A stretch of 64,000 nucleotides of DNA from Pseudogracilibacillus sp. (lineage in GTDB: Bacteria > Bacillota > Bacilli > Bacillales > Amphibacillaceae): contig JAPFDT010000025.1 of the NCBI GenBank assembly GCA_026169815.1, positions 265,372-329,371 of the forward strand, written 5' to 3'. The notes below the pieces were generated by a model that had not been told where the DNA came from, made no database searches, and saw nothing but the letters and a program-made list of their open reading frames with translations. Positions within the stretch are counted from its first letter, which is position 1; every line of letters begins with the position of its first letter. Shown piece by piece: positions 1 through 7,191 of this stretch. The position numbers and the translations under genes were made by a program.

Positions 1-193
1 ATCAAAAAAACAATTCATCCACACCAATTACGTCACAGCTATGCAACACATATGGTTGATAATGGTGCTCCACTTGAAGTGATACAGAGTCTTCTTGGTC
101 ATGAGAAAAGTGAGACAACAAAGTGACACAACAAGGATATATGCACATCTGAGTGGAAAATTAAGATATGACTTTTATAGTAAATATTTTTAA
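1..193 (+). pseudogene. Tyrosine recombinase/phage integrase, C-terminal fragment, frameshifted
   Basis: The window opens inside this gene. Frame 1 reads the catalytic C-terminus of a tyrosine recombinase: an HQLRHSYATH box (HxxR), then LLGHEKSETT, and ends at TGA 124-126. The reading continues in another frame with TRIYAHLSGKL to TAA 191-193, which supplies the expected nucleophile Tyr (IYAH). The shift is explained by a 13-bp near-perfect tandem duplication (107-119 and 120-132, AAAGTGAGACAAC/AAAGTGACACAAC). Removing one unit restores the normal SETTRIYAH sequence. The product would lack the catalytic tyrosine, so this is a dead integrase remnant marking an old mobile element. The upstream part lies outside the window. 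Confidence 0.85.
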
Positions 194-282
194 CTTATCT
201 CTTAAGTTAAATAAAATTGAACATTTATGTTACCGAAAAAATAAGGTATAATAAGTATATAAAGTAATCGGAGGTGGCTTAT

Positions 283-453
283 ATGTCTATTCCTGATAAA
301 ATCATAAAAGAAATCGAGATGTTAAGTGAACAAGAACGTCAAAAAGTACTTGAGAAAATTAAAGAAAAATATATGGCTAAGGACGTTATTTTATTGGGGG
401 AAAACTATTCTTGGTGGGATAATGAAGAGGATGATATATACAATGAGCAGTGA
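283..453 (+). CDS. Small antitoxin-like protein upstream of MazF-type toxin
   Basis: A 56-residue ORF starts at ATG 283 after a good Shine-Dalgarno (CGGAGGTGG, about 270-278). It is helical and charged at its N-terminus (MSIPDKIIKEIEML, then QERQKVLEKIKEKY), with an acidic, Trp-containing tail (YSWWDNEEDD). It overlaps the following MazF/PemK-like frame by 11 bp (443-453), the usual translational coupling of type II toxin-antitoxin pairs. I do not recognise a specific antitoxin family, so the assignment rests on size, position, overlap and the downstream toxin homology. Since the partner toxin carries a stop codon, the pair is probably not functional. Confidence 0.55.
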   Translation: MSIPDKIIKEIEMLSEQERQKVLEKIKEKYMAKDVILLGENYSWWDNEEDDIYNEQ

Positions 454-763
454 AAGTGAGCAGGGTGAAGTTTGGTTGGCAGATGTTCTATTTAAAGGCA
501 CACGGCAAACTAAGCAGCGCCCTGTTGTTATTGTGGGAAATGAATTAGCTTTAGATATAGATGTTATTATTGCACCAGTTACTAGTCAGAAAACAAGAAA
601 CCAATTTGACATTGTTTTGGAGTATTAGGAGGAAGCCGGATTATTAAAACCGTCAGTTGTACGTACTTCCAAAATTACTTCCATTCACGGTACTGAATTG
701 AAACGTTATTTGGGAAAATTACATAACCATGATCTTGAAAACGTACTAAATACGTGCAGATAA
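443..763 (+). pseudogene. MazF/PemK-type endoribonuclease toxin with in-frame amber stop
   Basis: From ATG 443 the frame reads a MazF/PemK-like N-terminus (GEVWLADVLF, QRPVVIVGNE, IIAPVTSQK) up to TAG 626-628. After that codon the same frame continues without a shift to TAA 761-763 with the expected family C-terminus (EEAGLLKPSVVR, then TSKITSIHG). Families of this type usually have Trp before this Glu-rich segment, so TGG to TAG is the simplest explanation. The full frame would be 106 residues, normal for the family; the truncated product has 61. MazF-like toxins cut mRNA at short motifs. Here the C-terminal half is lost, so I call a nonsense-inactivated pseudogene. Confidence 0.75.
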
Positions 764-784
764 TTATTTTAATGTTCAGTTATT

Positions 785-812
785 AATTCAACAATCGGGC
801 CATTTAATGGAA
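785..812. repeat. Short ATCGGGC-type repeat, copy 1
   Basis: Degenerate copy of a short motif (CAACAATCGGGCC) that recurs near 1704, 1742, 2831 and 3037. It lies just upstream of the VOC gene promoter. Confidence 0.4.
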
Positions 813-822
813 TAAGGGCAAC

Positions 823-852
823 TTGAGTTTAGTTGTGAAAAGACTGTATAAT
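823..852 (+). promoter_or_regulatory. Probable SigA promoter of the VOC gene
   Basis: TTGAGT (823-828), an 18-bp spacer and a perfect TATAAT (847-852). A small hairpin ATGCC-ATAAA-GGCAT follows directly in the 5' leader of the gene starting at 917. Confidence 0.5.
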
Positions 853-916
853 GCCATAAAGGCATGCTTATTATGGTTATTAATCATTTTTTAATAAAAA
901 GGTCAAGGAGTGATAG

Positions 917-1324
917 ATGTTGAAGCCAAAAATTGATATTGTAACAATACCTGTCGAGAATTTAGATCTGTCAACAGGATTTTATAAAGAAGTATTCGCC
1001 CTCCCCGAAGACAAAGTTTCATCGGGTGAAGATCACGTTGCTTTCTTTCTGGAAGGAGAGATGTCTTTAGTTTTGTATGAGCGTTCAGGATTCGCCAAGA
1101 TGACCAAACAGCATGAAGTTAATGTAAATCCTTCCAACGTTATTTTCAGTCATATTGCTAAAGATGATAAGGAGGTTAATTCCATTCTTTCAGGTGCATT
1201 AAAGGCTGGCGGAAAAATTACCAAAGAAGGTACGGCGGAAGATTGGGGCTATACACGTCTCTTTAAAGATATAGATGGATATACATGGGAAGTAATCTCC
1301 TGGTTCAAAATTGAAGACAACTAA
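917..1324 (+). CDS. VOC family (glyoxalase/bleomycin-resistance fold) protein
   Basis: 135 residues, starting at ATG 917 after SD AAGGAGTG. The sequence has the two beta-alpha-beta-beta-beta modules of the vicinal-oxygen-chelate fold: an N-terminal strand (IDIVTIPVENL) followed by a helix (STGFYKEVFAL), and a C-terminal RLFKDIDGYTWEVISW ending with the typical D-x-D-G-x-x-W-E segment. Such proteins bind a divalent metal and act as small lyases, isomerases or drug-binding resistance proteins; the substrate cannot be read from sequence. The gene is monocistronic between decayed accessory genes and has its own promoter. Confidence 0.8.
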   Translation: MLKPKIDIVTIPVENLDLSTGFYKEVFALPEDKVSSGEDHVAFFLEGEMSLVLYERSGFAKMTKQHEVNVNPSNVIFSHIAKDDKEVNSILSGALKAGGKITKEGTAEDWGYTRLFKDIDGYTWEVISWFKIEDN

Positions 1325-1381
1325 TCTATAGAAGTAAACAGGGAATATAAGCATAAACTAGAAACTCTATTTAAAGCATGA

Positions 1382-1645
1382 ATCTCCCCTCAAATTCTTA
1401 AGGAATTGTTTGGGCTTACAGATATTGAAATGGATGTTCGGATAGGTGGTTTCTTTCGTTTAGCTACAAATCAAGTTGAGGCATTACCTGGAATTCATAC
1501 TGAATTTGAGGAGTACAAGGTAATAGAACCATGTCGACGTATTGGAAAAAGCTCATCCCATTCTAATATTGACATGAGGAACCAATCAAGAGATAAATGG
1601 ATGCAGACATTAATTGAGATTGATTCTCTCGTTATAGATAAGTAA
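1382..1645 (+). pseudogene. Decayed SRPBCC/AHSA1-like frame
   Basis: After TGA 1379-1381 an open frame runs to TAA 1643-1645 with ISPQILKELFG, TDIEMDVRIGGFFRL, LPGIHTEFEEYKVIEP and a C-terminal DKWMQTLIEID. The order resembles AHSA1/SRPBCC proteins (helix, then the GG-F strand, then a final helix). There is no convincing SD for the only early start (TTG 1406), the N-terminal strand is missing and the middle of the fold is compressed. I read it as the remains of an SRPBCC gene; the family match is from pattern only. Confidence 0.4.
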
Positions 1646-1703
1646 ATATTATTGAATTAACTGAAAGATCAAAGTGAAACCATTATGACAACTACTCATC
1701 ATT

Positions 1704-1770
1704 GTTCTTCAAGAATCGGGCGCAGTTGTTGAAGATGCACTGTGCCCAATCGGGTCATATTGCGGAAGAA
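1704..1770. repeat. Two adjacent ATCGGGC-type short repeats, copies 2 and 3
   Basis: Copy 2 (1704-1733) is AAGAATCGGGCGCAG flanked by a short inverted repeat, TTCTTCAA and TTGTTGAAGA. Copy 3 (about 1742-1770) reads CCCAATCGGGTCATATTGCGG and lies just before the AraC-type gene. The same GGGCGC..TTG..GAAG pattern occurs at 3037-3064. Confidence 0.45.
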
Positions 1771-1857
1771 TAAGTTGACCCTGCATAAGTGTGCATGAAA
1801 AGTCGGATAGAATCTTTCATTCCTTGTTATTCTGTTGATGTAGGGGAGGTCATTAAA

Positions 1858-2730
1858 GTGAATTCACTTAAAAACATGAATGATGCTTTGAGCTTTATTG
1901 AAGAGAATCTTACTAATAGAATTGACAGTCATGAAGTAGCAAAGCGGGCATTATGTTCAGAGTATCATTTTAGACGAATGTTTTCCTTTCTGGCAGGAGT
2001 AACGTTGTCGGAATATATTCGGAGAAGGCGTCTCACGCTTGCAGCTTTTGAGCTGAACAATAGCAATTTCAGGATTATTGATATTGCCATTAAATATGGA
2101 TACAATTCTCCAGACTCTTTTACTAGGGCTTTTCATAGCCTTCATGGGATAACACCATCAGAAGCTAGAAATAATGGTCAAACAATAAAAGCTTATCCAC
2201 GAATGACCTTCCAACTATCAATTAAAGGAGGAATTGCAATGGACTATCGAATTGAAGGAAAAGAGGCATTTAGCATAATTGGAATTAAAAAAAGAGTCCC
2301 TATTATTTTTAACGGAGCTAATCCAGAAATCGACTCTATGTGGGACAGTTTAGATGTTGAAGCGATAAATAAACTTAAAAAACTTTCCAATGTTGAACCT
2401 GTGGGATTGCTTAGTGCATCTGTAAACTTTTCAGAAGGTCGAATGGAAGAAAAAGGGGAACTTGATCATTATATCGGTGTTGCAACAACAAATGAATGTC
2501 CTAATAACTTTATCCAACTTGATGTTCCTGCTCTAACATGGGCTGTATTTGAATCTGTTGGACCATTTCCTGAAACATTACAGGATATCTGGGGGCGTAT
2601 ATATGCCGAATGGTTCCCTTCTTCTAATTACGAGCAAGTAGAAGGTCCTGAAATTCTATGGAATGAAAACAAGGACACAAGCTCACCGAGATTCAAGAGT
2701 GAAATATGGATGCCGATCAGAGAAAAATAA
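1858..2730 (+). CDS. AraC-family regulator with GyrI-like effector-binding domain
   Basis: Residues about 1-105 form a double helix-turn-helix of the AraC/XylS type ([17 protein letters not shown], then [19 protein letters not shown] and HGITPSEAR). After a linker, residues about 130-290 form a GyrI/SbmC-like ligand domain ([17 protein letters not shown] ... [14 protein letters not shown] ... EIWMPIREK). This architecture is typical of Bacillus regulators that sense small or cationic molecules. I place the start at GTG 1858 because GGGGAGG (1843-1849) is correctly spaced; an upstream in-frame GTG at 1789 lacks an SD. Product about 290 aa. No target gene is evident next to it. Confidence 0.8.
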   Translation: MNSLKNMNDALSFIEENLTNRIDSHEVAKRALCSEYHFRRMFSFLAGVTLSEYIRRRRLTLAAFELNNSNFRIIDIAIKYGYNSPDSFTRAFHSLHGITPSEARNNGQTIKAYPRMTFQLSIKGGIAMDYRIEGKEAFSIIGIKKRVPIIFNGANPEIDSMWDSLDVEAINKLKKLSNVEPVGLLSASVNFSEGRMEEKGELDHYIGVATTNECPNNFIQLDVPALTWAVFESVGPFPETLQDIWGRIYAEWFPSSNYEQVEGPEILWNENKDTSSPRFKSEIWMPIREK

Positions 2731-2747
2731 TAATAATGTTTTCAAAA

Positions 2748-2784
2748 CGAGGCGCTTTTCCGTAATGAGAGAAGCGTCTTTTAT
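2748..2784 (+). terminator. Rho-independent terminator after AraC gene
   Basis: Stem GAGGCGCTT / AAGCGTCTT (one G-U pair) with a 12-nt loop, followed by a T-rich tract. Confidence 0.7.
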
Positions 2785-2830
2785 TGAAAAAAAATTGAGT
2801 TGAACACCTGTCTTTGAAATAATCAGTATT

Positions 2831-2852
2831 AAGCAATAGGGCAGAATTGTTT
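2831..2852. repeat. Short ATCGGGC-type repeat, copy 4
   Basis: AAGCAATAGGGCAGAATTG, a degenerate copy upstream of the Cse60-like gene. Confidence 0.3.
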
Positions 2853-2880
2853 AATAAAAATAAGTTAAGGAGTGGTTAAT

Positions 2881-3048
2881 TTGAAAGTACAAATATTTAC
2901 AGGATTTACTGAAGCAGGTTTAAGTCGAAAGATAAACAAGTTTATAGATAACACCTCTGTAGAAGTAGTGGATATAAAGTTTTCAACCTCCTTTTTTTAT
3001 ATAGGTGCTATTGTTATTTATAAGAAAATAAAGAGTGTTCAAGAATAG
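2881..3048 (+). CDS. Cse60-like small sporulation protein
   Basis: A 55-residue ORF from TTG 2881 preceded by a strong SD (AAGGAGTGG, 2867-2875). The sequence MKVQIFTG..EAGLSRKINKFI, then VEVVDIKFSTSFFY and a C-terminal IVIYKK, fits the short Cse60 family, whose B. subtilis founder is SigE-dependent. These proteins have no known activity. The gene ends inside copy 5 of the short repeat (the stop TAG belongs to AAGAATAGGGCGC), which suggests that the natural C-terminus may have been altered. A terminator follows at 3076. Confidence 0.6.
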   Translation: MKVQIFTGFTEAGLSRKINKFIDNTSVEVVDIKFSTSFFYIGAIVIYKKIKSVQE

Positions 3049-3064
3049 GGCGCGATTGCGGAAG
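3037..3064. repeat. Short ATCGGGC-type repeat, copy 5
   Basis: TTCAAGAATAGGGCGCGATTG followed by CGGAAG. It overlaps the stop codon of the Cse60-like gene. Confidence 0.45.
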
Positions 3065-3075
3065 TAAGTAATATC

Positions 3076-3112
3076 GAAAACACTTAGATGATTTAATATC
3101 TGAGTGTTTTTT
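3076..3112 (+). terminator. Rho-independent terminator after Cse60-like gene
   Basis: Stem AACACTTAGAT / ATCTGAGTGTT (one G-U pair) followed by TTTTTT. Confidence 0.7.
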
Positions 3113-3278
3113 AATGTTTCAAGCCGCAGGTCATTTAGCATAGTAATCAGTATATCAATTCGCATAATTACACTGTCTATTGTAACATTACGAATTACAC
3201 TGCAAATCGTCATACTCTTTTAGAGACAAATTCATTCCAAACATTGATATATTAATAAAAAATAAGGAGCTAAATTTA
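3113..3278. other. AT-rich intergenic stretch without recognised gene
   Basis: Nothing convincing beyond scattered direct repeats of ATTACACTG. It separates the accessory zone from the dpaB block. A further imperfect palindrome (TTTGCACAAAG / TTTTTGTGTAAA, 3369-3391) lies just ahead of the dpaB promoter. Confidence 0.4.
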
Positions 3279-3344
3279 ATGAGATTTGGCTTCCCCTTTT
3301 GCTATCCGAATTATGTGTTTGCATCGTTTAAGAGAACTCATTAG
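3279..3344 (+). CDS. Possible 21-residue peptide ORF
   Basis: ATG 3279 is preceded by AAGGAG (3264-3269) at 9-nt spacing and reads MRFGFPFCYPNYVFASFKRTH to TAG 3344. The aromatic-rich composition is unusual for random sequence, and the SD is as good as those of real genes here. No homologue is recognised. It could equally be the N-terminal remnant of a deleted gene, since it sits where dpaA would be expected. Confidence 0.3.
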   Translation: MRFGFPFCYPNYVFASFKRTH

Positions 3345-3418
3345 ATTATTTTCCTAGTCTTTTTTATTTTGCACAAAGCTTTTTGTGTAAATAGGCAAAA
3401 CTCTAATCCTTAGTACAG

Positions 3419-3447
3419 AACAGTTTCTAGGGAGTAAACATACCTTA
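3419..3447 (+). promoter_or_regulatory. SigK-like promoter of dpaB
   Basis: AACA (3419-3422), a 16-bp spacer, then CATACCTTA (3439-3447), matching the SigK pattern AC - 16/17 - CATANNNTA. Dipicolinate synthase genes are SigK-dependent in B. subtilis. Predicted transcript start is about 3454. Confidence 0.5.
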
Positions 3448-3475
3448 TAACGTAATTCATTATAAGAAAGGTATG
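3439..3475 (+). repeat. Inverted repeat joining dpaB -10 element and Shine-Dalgarno
   Basis: CATACC-TTATAA (3439-3450) pairs with TTATAA-GAAA-GGTATG (3460-3475). The right arm contains the dpaB SD (AAAGG) and the left arm is the SigK-type -10. Only transcripts starting upstream of 3439 could fold it. Confidence 0.5.
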
Positions 3476-3480
3476 ATAAA

Positions 3481-4071
3481 ATGTCTTTAAAAAATAAACG
3501 CATTGGCTTTGGTTTAACAGGATCTCACTGCACTTATGATCAAGTATTTCCACAATTACAGGAACTGATGGATCTAGGAGCTGATGTAGTACCAATCGTT
3601 TCCTATACAGTGAAAAATGAAGATTCAAAGTTTGGCGATGCCGATGATCACATTTCTAAAATAGAATCAATTACAAATAAAAAAGTGATTTCAACGATAC
3701 AAGATGCTGAACCACTCGGACCTAAAGCACCTCTAGATTGTATGGTTATCGCACCGATGACAGGTAATTCTTTGAGTAAACTTGCTAATGCTTTGACGGA
3801 TAACCCCATTTTGATGGCTACTAAAGCGACGATGCGTAATCGGCAACCAGTTGTGTTAGGGATTAGTACAAACGATGCCCTAGGACTTAATGGTGTTAAT
3901 TTAATGCGATTAATGAGTAGTAAGTTAATTTATTTCATTCCATTTGGTCAAGATAACCCGGAAAAAAAGCCGACATCCCTTGTTGCTAATATGGATTTAC
4001 TCGTCCCTTCTGTAGAACATGCATTAGAGAAAAAGCAAATTCAACCACTTATTATTCCTTATTCTTCGTAA
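3481..4071 (+). CDS. dpaB: Dipicolinate synthase subunit B (flavoprotein subunit)
   Basis: 196 residues, a full-length match to SpoVFB/DpaB. The flavoprotein-like N-terminus (IGFGLTGSHCTYDQVFPQL) is followed by IAPMTGNSLSKLANALTDNP and NGVNLMRLMSSKLIYFIPFGQ. With DpaA it oxidises dihydrodipicolinate to dipicolinic acid in the mother cell for export to the spore core. The usual dpaA partner is not upstream; the neighbour is accessory DNA, so DpaA must be encoded elsewhere or be missing. The gene has its own SigK-like promoter and is followed at 70 bp by asd and dapG, which feed the same pathway. Confidence 0.95.
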   Translation: MSLKNKRIGFGLTGSHCTYDQVFPQLQELMDLGADVVPIVSYTVKNEDSKFGDADDHISKIESITNKKVISTIQDAEPLGPKAPLDCMVIAPMTGNSLSKLANALTDNPILMATKATMRNRQPVVLGISTNDALGLNGVNLMRLMSSKLIYFIPFGQDNPEKKPTSLVANMDLLVPSVEHALEKKQIQPLIIPYSS

Positions 4072-4141
4072 TCTATGTTATTATAAAGAATAAATAATAT
4101 TTTTTTAACTTGTCTTAAGAATTGGAAGGGGTTACTTATTT

Positions 4142-5188
4142 ATGTCAAATATGAAAAAGTATAACGTCGCAATTGTAGGAGCTACTGGAGCAGTTGGGCA
4201 AAAGATTTTACAATATTTAGAAGAAAAGCCGTTTGAAATTGATGAGCTAAGATTATTATCTTCTAAACGTTCAGCAGGTAATGTTGTTTCGTTCGCCGGT
4301 AAGGATGTTACAGTCCAAGAAGCAACAGCTGATAGTTTTGAAAATATTGATATCGCATTTTTCTCAGCAGGCGGTTCGATTTCTGAAAAATTAGCACCAG
4401 AAGCAGTTAAACATGGCGCTATTGTTGTAGATAATACAAGCGCATTCCGTATGGATGAAGATGTGCCACTTATTGTTCCAGAAGTAAATGAAGACGATTT
4501 ACAACATCATAAAGGTATTATAGCTAATCCTAACTGTTCAACTATTCAAATGGTAGTTGCGCTAAAGCCAATTCAAGAGACATTTGGTTTAAAGCGAGTA
4601 ATTGTATCAACATATCAGGCAGTTTCAGGAGCAGGTTTAGCGGCACAGGAAGAATTAACAAATCAGACACAGCAATATTTAAATGGGGAAGAGATGGAAG
4701 CAAACGTCTTACCTGTAGGGTCTGATAAGAAACACTATCCTATTGCCTTTAACGCTTTACCGCAAATTGATATGTTTGAAGAAAATGGTTTTACAAAAGA
4801 AGAATTAAAAATGATGAATGAGACTAAAAAGATTATGCATGAACCAAACTTAAGTATTGCGGCTACATGTGTAAGATTACCAGTTGTTAATTCTCATTCA
4901 GAAAGTGTATTTGTTGAACTTGGCCAAGATGGCGTATCAGTAGATGCATTTAAAGATACAATTAGCACAGGAGAAGGTATTGTTTTAGAAGATGATCCAA
5001 GTACACAAACATACCCAACACCTTTAAGTGCAGAAGAGAAAAAGGATGTATTTGTTGGTCGTATTCGTAAAGATTTAGATTCGGATAATGGGTTCCATTT
5101 ATGGGTTGTTTCTGATAACTTAGTAAAAGGAGCAGCATGGAATACAGTCCAAATTGCGACATCATTAGTTAAAAATAATTTAGTTTAA
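4142..5188 (+). CDS. asd: Aspartate-semialdehyde dehydrogenase
   Basis: 348 residues. It makes L-aspartate semialdehyde from aspartyl phosphate with NADPH, the branch to lysine, diaminopimelate, dipicolinate, threonine and methionine. The N-terminal Rossmann motif VAIVGATGAVGQKIL is present. The catalytic cysteine lies in ANPNCSTIQM (about residue 130), and a conserved Gln/His region follows (STYQAVSGAG, VNSHSESVF). The start at ATG 4142 follows GAAGGGG. It is 26 bp upstream of dapG, in the dpaB-asd-dapG order known from B. subtilis. Confidence 0.96.
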   Translation: MSNMKKYNVAIVGATGAVGQKILQYLEEKPFEIDELRLLSSKRSAGNVVSFAGKDVTVQEATADSFENIDIAFFSAGGSISEKLAPEAVKHGAIVVDNTSAFRMDEDVPLIVPEVNEDDLQHHKGIIANPNCSTIQMVVALKPIQETFGLKRVIVSTYQAVSGAGLAAQEELTNQTQQYLNGEEMEANVLPVGSDKKHYPIAFNALPQIDMFEENGFTKEELKMMNETKKIMHEPNLSIAATCVRLPVVNSHSESVFVELGQDGVSVDAFKDTISTGEGIVLEDDPSTQTYPTPLSAEEKKDVFVGRIRKDLDSDNGFHLWVVSDNLVKGAAWNTVQIATSLVKNNLV

Positions 5189-5214
5189 AATAAAAAGGTG
5201 AGGTTTTAAAAAGC

Positions 5215-6456
5215 ATGCAATTATTAATTCAAAAATTTGGTGGAACATCTGTACAGTCAAAGGAAAATCGTGAACATGTTATTAGGCAAATAAAACAAGC
5301 ACTTGAAAAGCAATACAAGTTAGTTGTTGTTGTTTCCGCGATTGGCAGAAGTCCAGATCCTTATGCAACAGATTCTTTATTAGATATGGTTAAATATGAA
5401 GAAGAAACAGATAGTGCAAAACGTGAACTTGATATGCTTATGTCATGTGGCGAAACGATTTCATCTGTTGTTCTATCAAATGAATTGCAACAAAAAGGCA
5501 TCAAAGCAACAGCATTAAATGGTGCTCAAGCAGGATTAATTACAAATGATGAATATAATGAAGCAAAAATTAAACATATAAAACCAGATCGTATTAAGCA
5601 TGAGTTACAAACACACGATGTTATCGTAGTAGCAGGATTCCAAGGTAGAACTGAATCTGGTGATATTACAACGATTGGTCGGGGCGGAAGTGATACAACA
5701 GCAGCTGCTTTTGGTGCTGCATTAGAAGCAGAAGCGGTTGAGATTTTCACTGATGTGAATGGCATCATGACTGCAGATCCTAGAGTAGTAGAATCTGCAT
5801 CTTCTATCGATGTAGTAACATATGCAGAAACATCTAATTTAGCGCATCAAGGAGCAAAAGTAATTCATCCTCGTGCAGTTGAAATTGCGATGCAAGCAGA
5901 GATTCCAATACGGATTCGTTCAACTTATTTAGAAGAACCAGGAACATTAATTACATCTTCATGGGGTCAAGAACTTGGAATTGACATACCGGATAGATTA
6001 GTGACAGGTATTGCTCACATTGATGAGATTGCACGATTAGTGATTCCTATTGAAGATAATGATTTAGATTCTCAAGCGGAAATCTTTTCTATCATTGAAA
6101 AAGCTGATATTTCTGTTGACTTTATTAATATTTCTTCTAGCTTTGTTGCATTTACCATTCCGATGGATTTTATAGATGAAGCTGTCGAATTATTAAGTGA
6201 AGCAGGTTTCCAAGTAAATGTCACTGAAAACTGTGCCAAAGTTTCAGCTGTTGGTGCAGGTATGACTGGAATTCCAGGAGTAGTAGCAAAAATAACGAAT
6301 GCTTTAATTGAAAATAATGTACAAATTTTACAAGCAGCAGATAGTCATACGACAATCTGGGTCTTGATTCATGATAAGCATATTAAGCAAGCTGTTAATG
6401 CACTACACGAAGCATTTGAACTAGATTCATTGAATAAACAAATGGATTTTAGTTAA
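5215..6456 (+). CDS. dapG: Aspartate kinase I (diaminopimelate-sensitive type)
   Basis: 413 residues. The N-terminal kinase motif IQKFGGTSVQ and the GRGGSDTTAAAFGAAL and FTDVNGIMTADPR segments mark an aspartokinase. Two C-terminal ACT domains (about 270-335 and 345-405; VSAVGAGMTGIPGV) provide feedback control. It phosphorylates aspartate, the first step towards lysine and dipicolinate. Length and position after asd match B. subtilis dapG. No lysine riboswitch is visible in front of it. dapA, the next gene in B. subtilis, is absent; a terminator and two repeats follow instead. Confidence 0.93.
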   Translation: MQLLIQKFGGTSVQSKENREHVIRQIKQALEKQYKLVVVVSAIGRSPDPYATDSLLDMVKYEEETDSAKRELDMLMSCGETISSVVLSNELQQKGIKATALNGAQAGLITNDEYNEAKIKHIKPDRIKHELQTHDVIVVAGFQGRTESGDITTIGRGGSDTTAAAFGAALEAEAVEIFTDVNGIMTADPRVVESASSIDVVTYAETSNLAHQGAKVIHPRAVEIAMQAEIPIRIRSTYLEEPGTLITSSWGQELGIDIPDRLVTGIAHIDEIARLVIPIEDNDLDSQAEIFSIIEKADISVDFINISSSFVAFTIPMDFIDEAVELLSEAGFQVNVTENCAKVSAVGAGMTGIPGVVAKITNALIENNVQILQAADSHTTIWVLIHDKHIKQAVNALHEAFELDSLNKQMDFS

Positions 6457-6467
6457 ATAGAATAAAA

Positions 6468-6510
6468 GACACTAAAAAACATCAGTTTAAAACTGGTGTT
6501 TTTTTAGTCT
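6468..6510. terminator. Terminator after dapG
   Basis: Long near-perfect palindrome centred on CATCAGTTTAAAACTGGTG, extended by AGACACTAAAAAA / TTTTTTTAGTCT, so it could work in both directions. Confidence 0.85.
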
Positions 6511-6580
6511 GCGCAATAAAAAGCTGACTAGGTAATGTAAATTGCGTAAAAAAACCAATAGATATTGCATCTCTTCCTGG

Positions 6581-6850
6581 GCTGAAAAAGGCTTGATTTA
6601 TATTCAATAATTGGAGATTAATCATCGCAGTCCGAATATATTCCGCTTTCCGAGGGCGAGTATCAAATCTCGAAGCTCAGGACGTCCAAATGCGGGCTTT
6701 GTCACAGGACGTGACGTTCTTTGCCTGCCTCAGCCTTACGCCTTGCGGGGTCTTGATAGACTCTTACTTCCCGCAGGAGTCTCCATATATTCGGACTGCT
6801 TTGTATTTGCTTTTTATAGTTTTATTTACTAATGATACTTTTTCAGTGAC
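6581..6850. repeat. Palindromic repeat element, family A, full copy
   Basis: Bounded by GCTGAAAAAG (6581) and CTTTTTCAGTGAC (end 6850). Outer hairpin arms GCAGTCCGAATATA (6627-6640) and TATATTCGGACTGC (about 6786-6799) enclose the shared core CCGCTTTCCG ... CCCGCAGGAGTCTCC. A second copy is at 63411-63624 and a core-deleted copy at 26409-26491. ORFs that can be read through it are by-products of the palindrome. Confidence 0.85.
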
Positions 6851-6939
6851 TTTATATGGTTGTTTTGAGATTTAATTATGAATATTATACAGAGTTTGCT
6901 AATGCCTAAAAATAATTTTATAATACTCTATGCCTCTAA

Positions 6940-7064
6940 TAAAATTAACATGAAAGATATGACATCATGCAATGCGTAAAATTTAGCGGAGGAAGTTGAG
7001 GTGTTGCCCGCGGAAAGCGTAGTGTTATTCCGTAGCGAAGCTTTATGCATTCATTCTTTAATTA
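6940..7064 (-). repeat. Palindromic repeat element, family D, core-truncated copy
   Basis: Reverse-complement relative of the element at 31260-31455. Both share TGACATCAT..CAAT, GTAAAATTTAGCG, CCCGCGGAAAGCGTAGTG and GGAATAACAC/CTACGGAATA flanks. One half of the hairpin (the CCTGCGGG side) is deleted here. With the family A copy it fills the dapG-tepA gap, where B. subtilis has dapA and rnjB. Confidence 0.75.
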
Positions 7065-7191
7065 CGTCGTAGTTTCTGTCAATTATGCATTTCTCTGTTA
7101 ACAATATTTTGTTCGATCACTTCTGTTTATGTATGTTTCATTTTCTAATGTTCATACTATAGGTGAATGATTATTTGGGAGTGAATCGAAT

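Noticed and set aside
626..628. TAG as recoded amino acid in the MazF-like gene
   Set aside because: No pyrrolysine machinery is expected in this group and no recoding signal is visible; nonsense mutation is simpler.
6611..6875. Two overlapping plus-strand ORFs
   Set aside because: Arise from the family A repeat; the second full copy (63411-63624) gives a similar spurious ORF at 63442.
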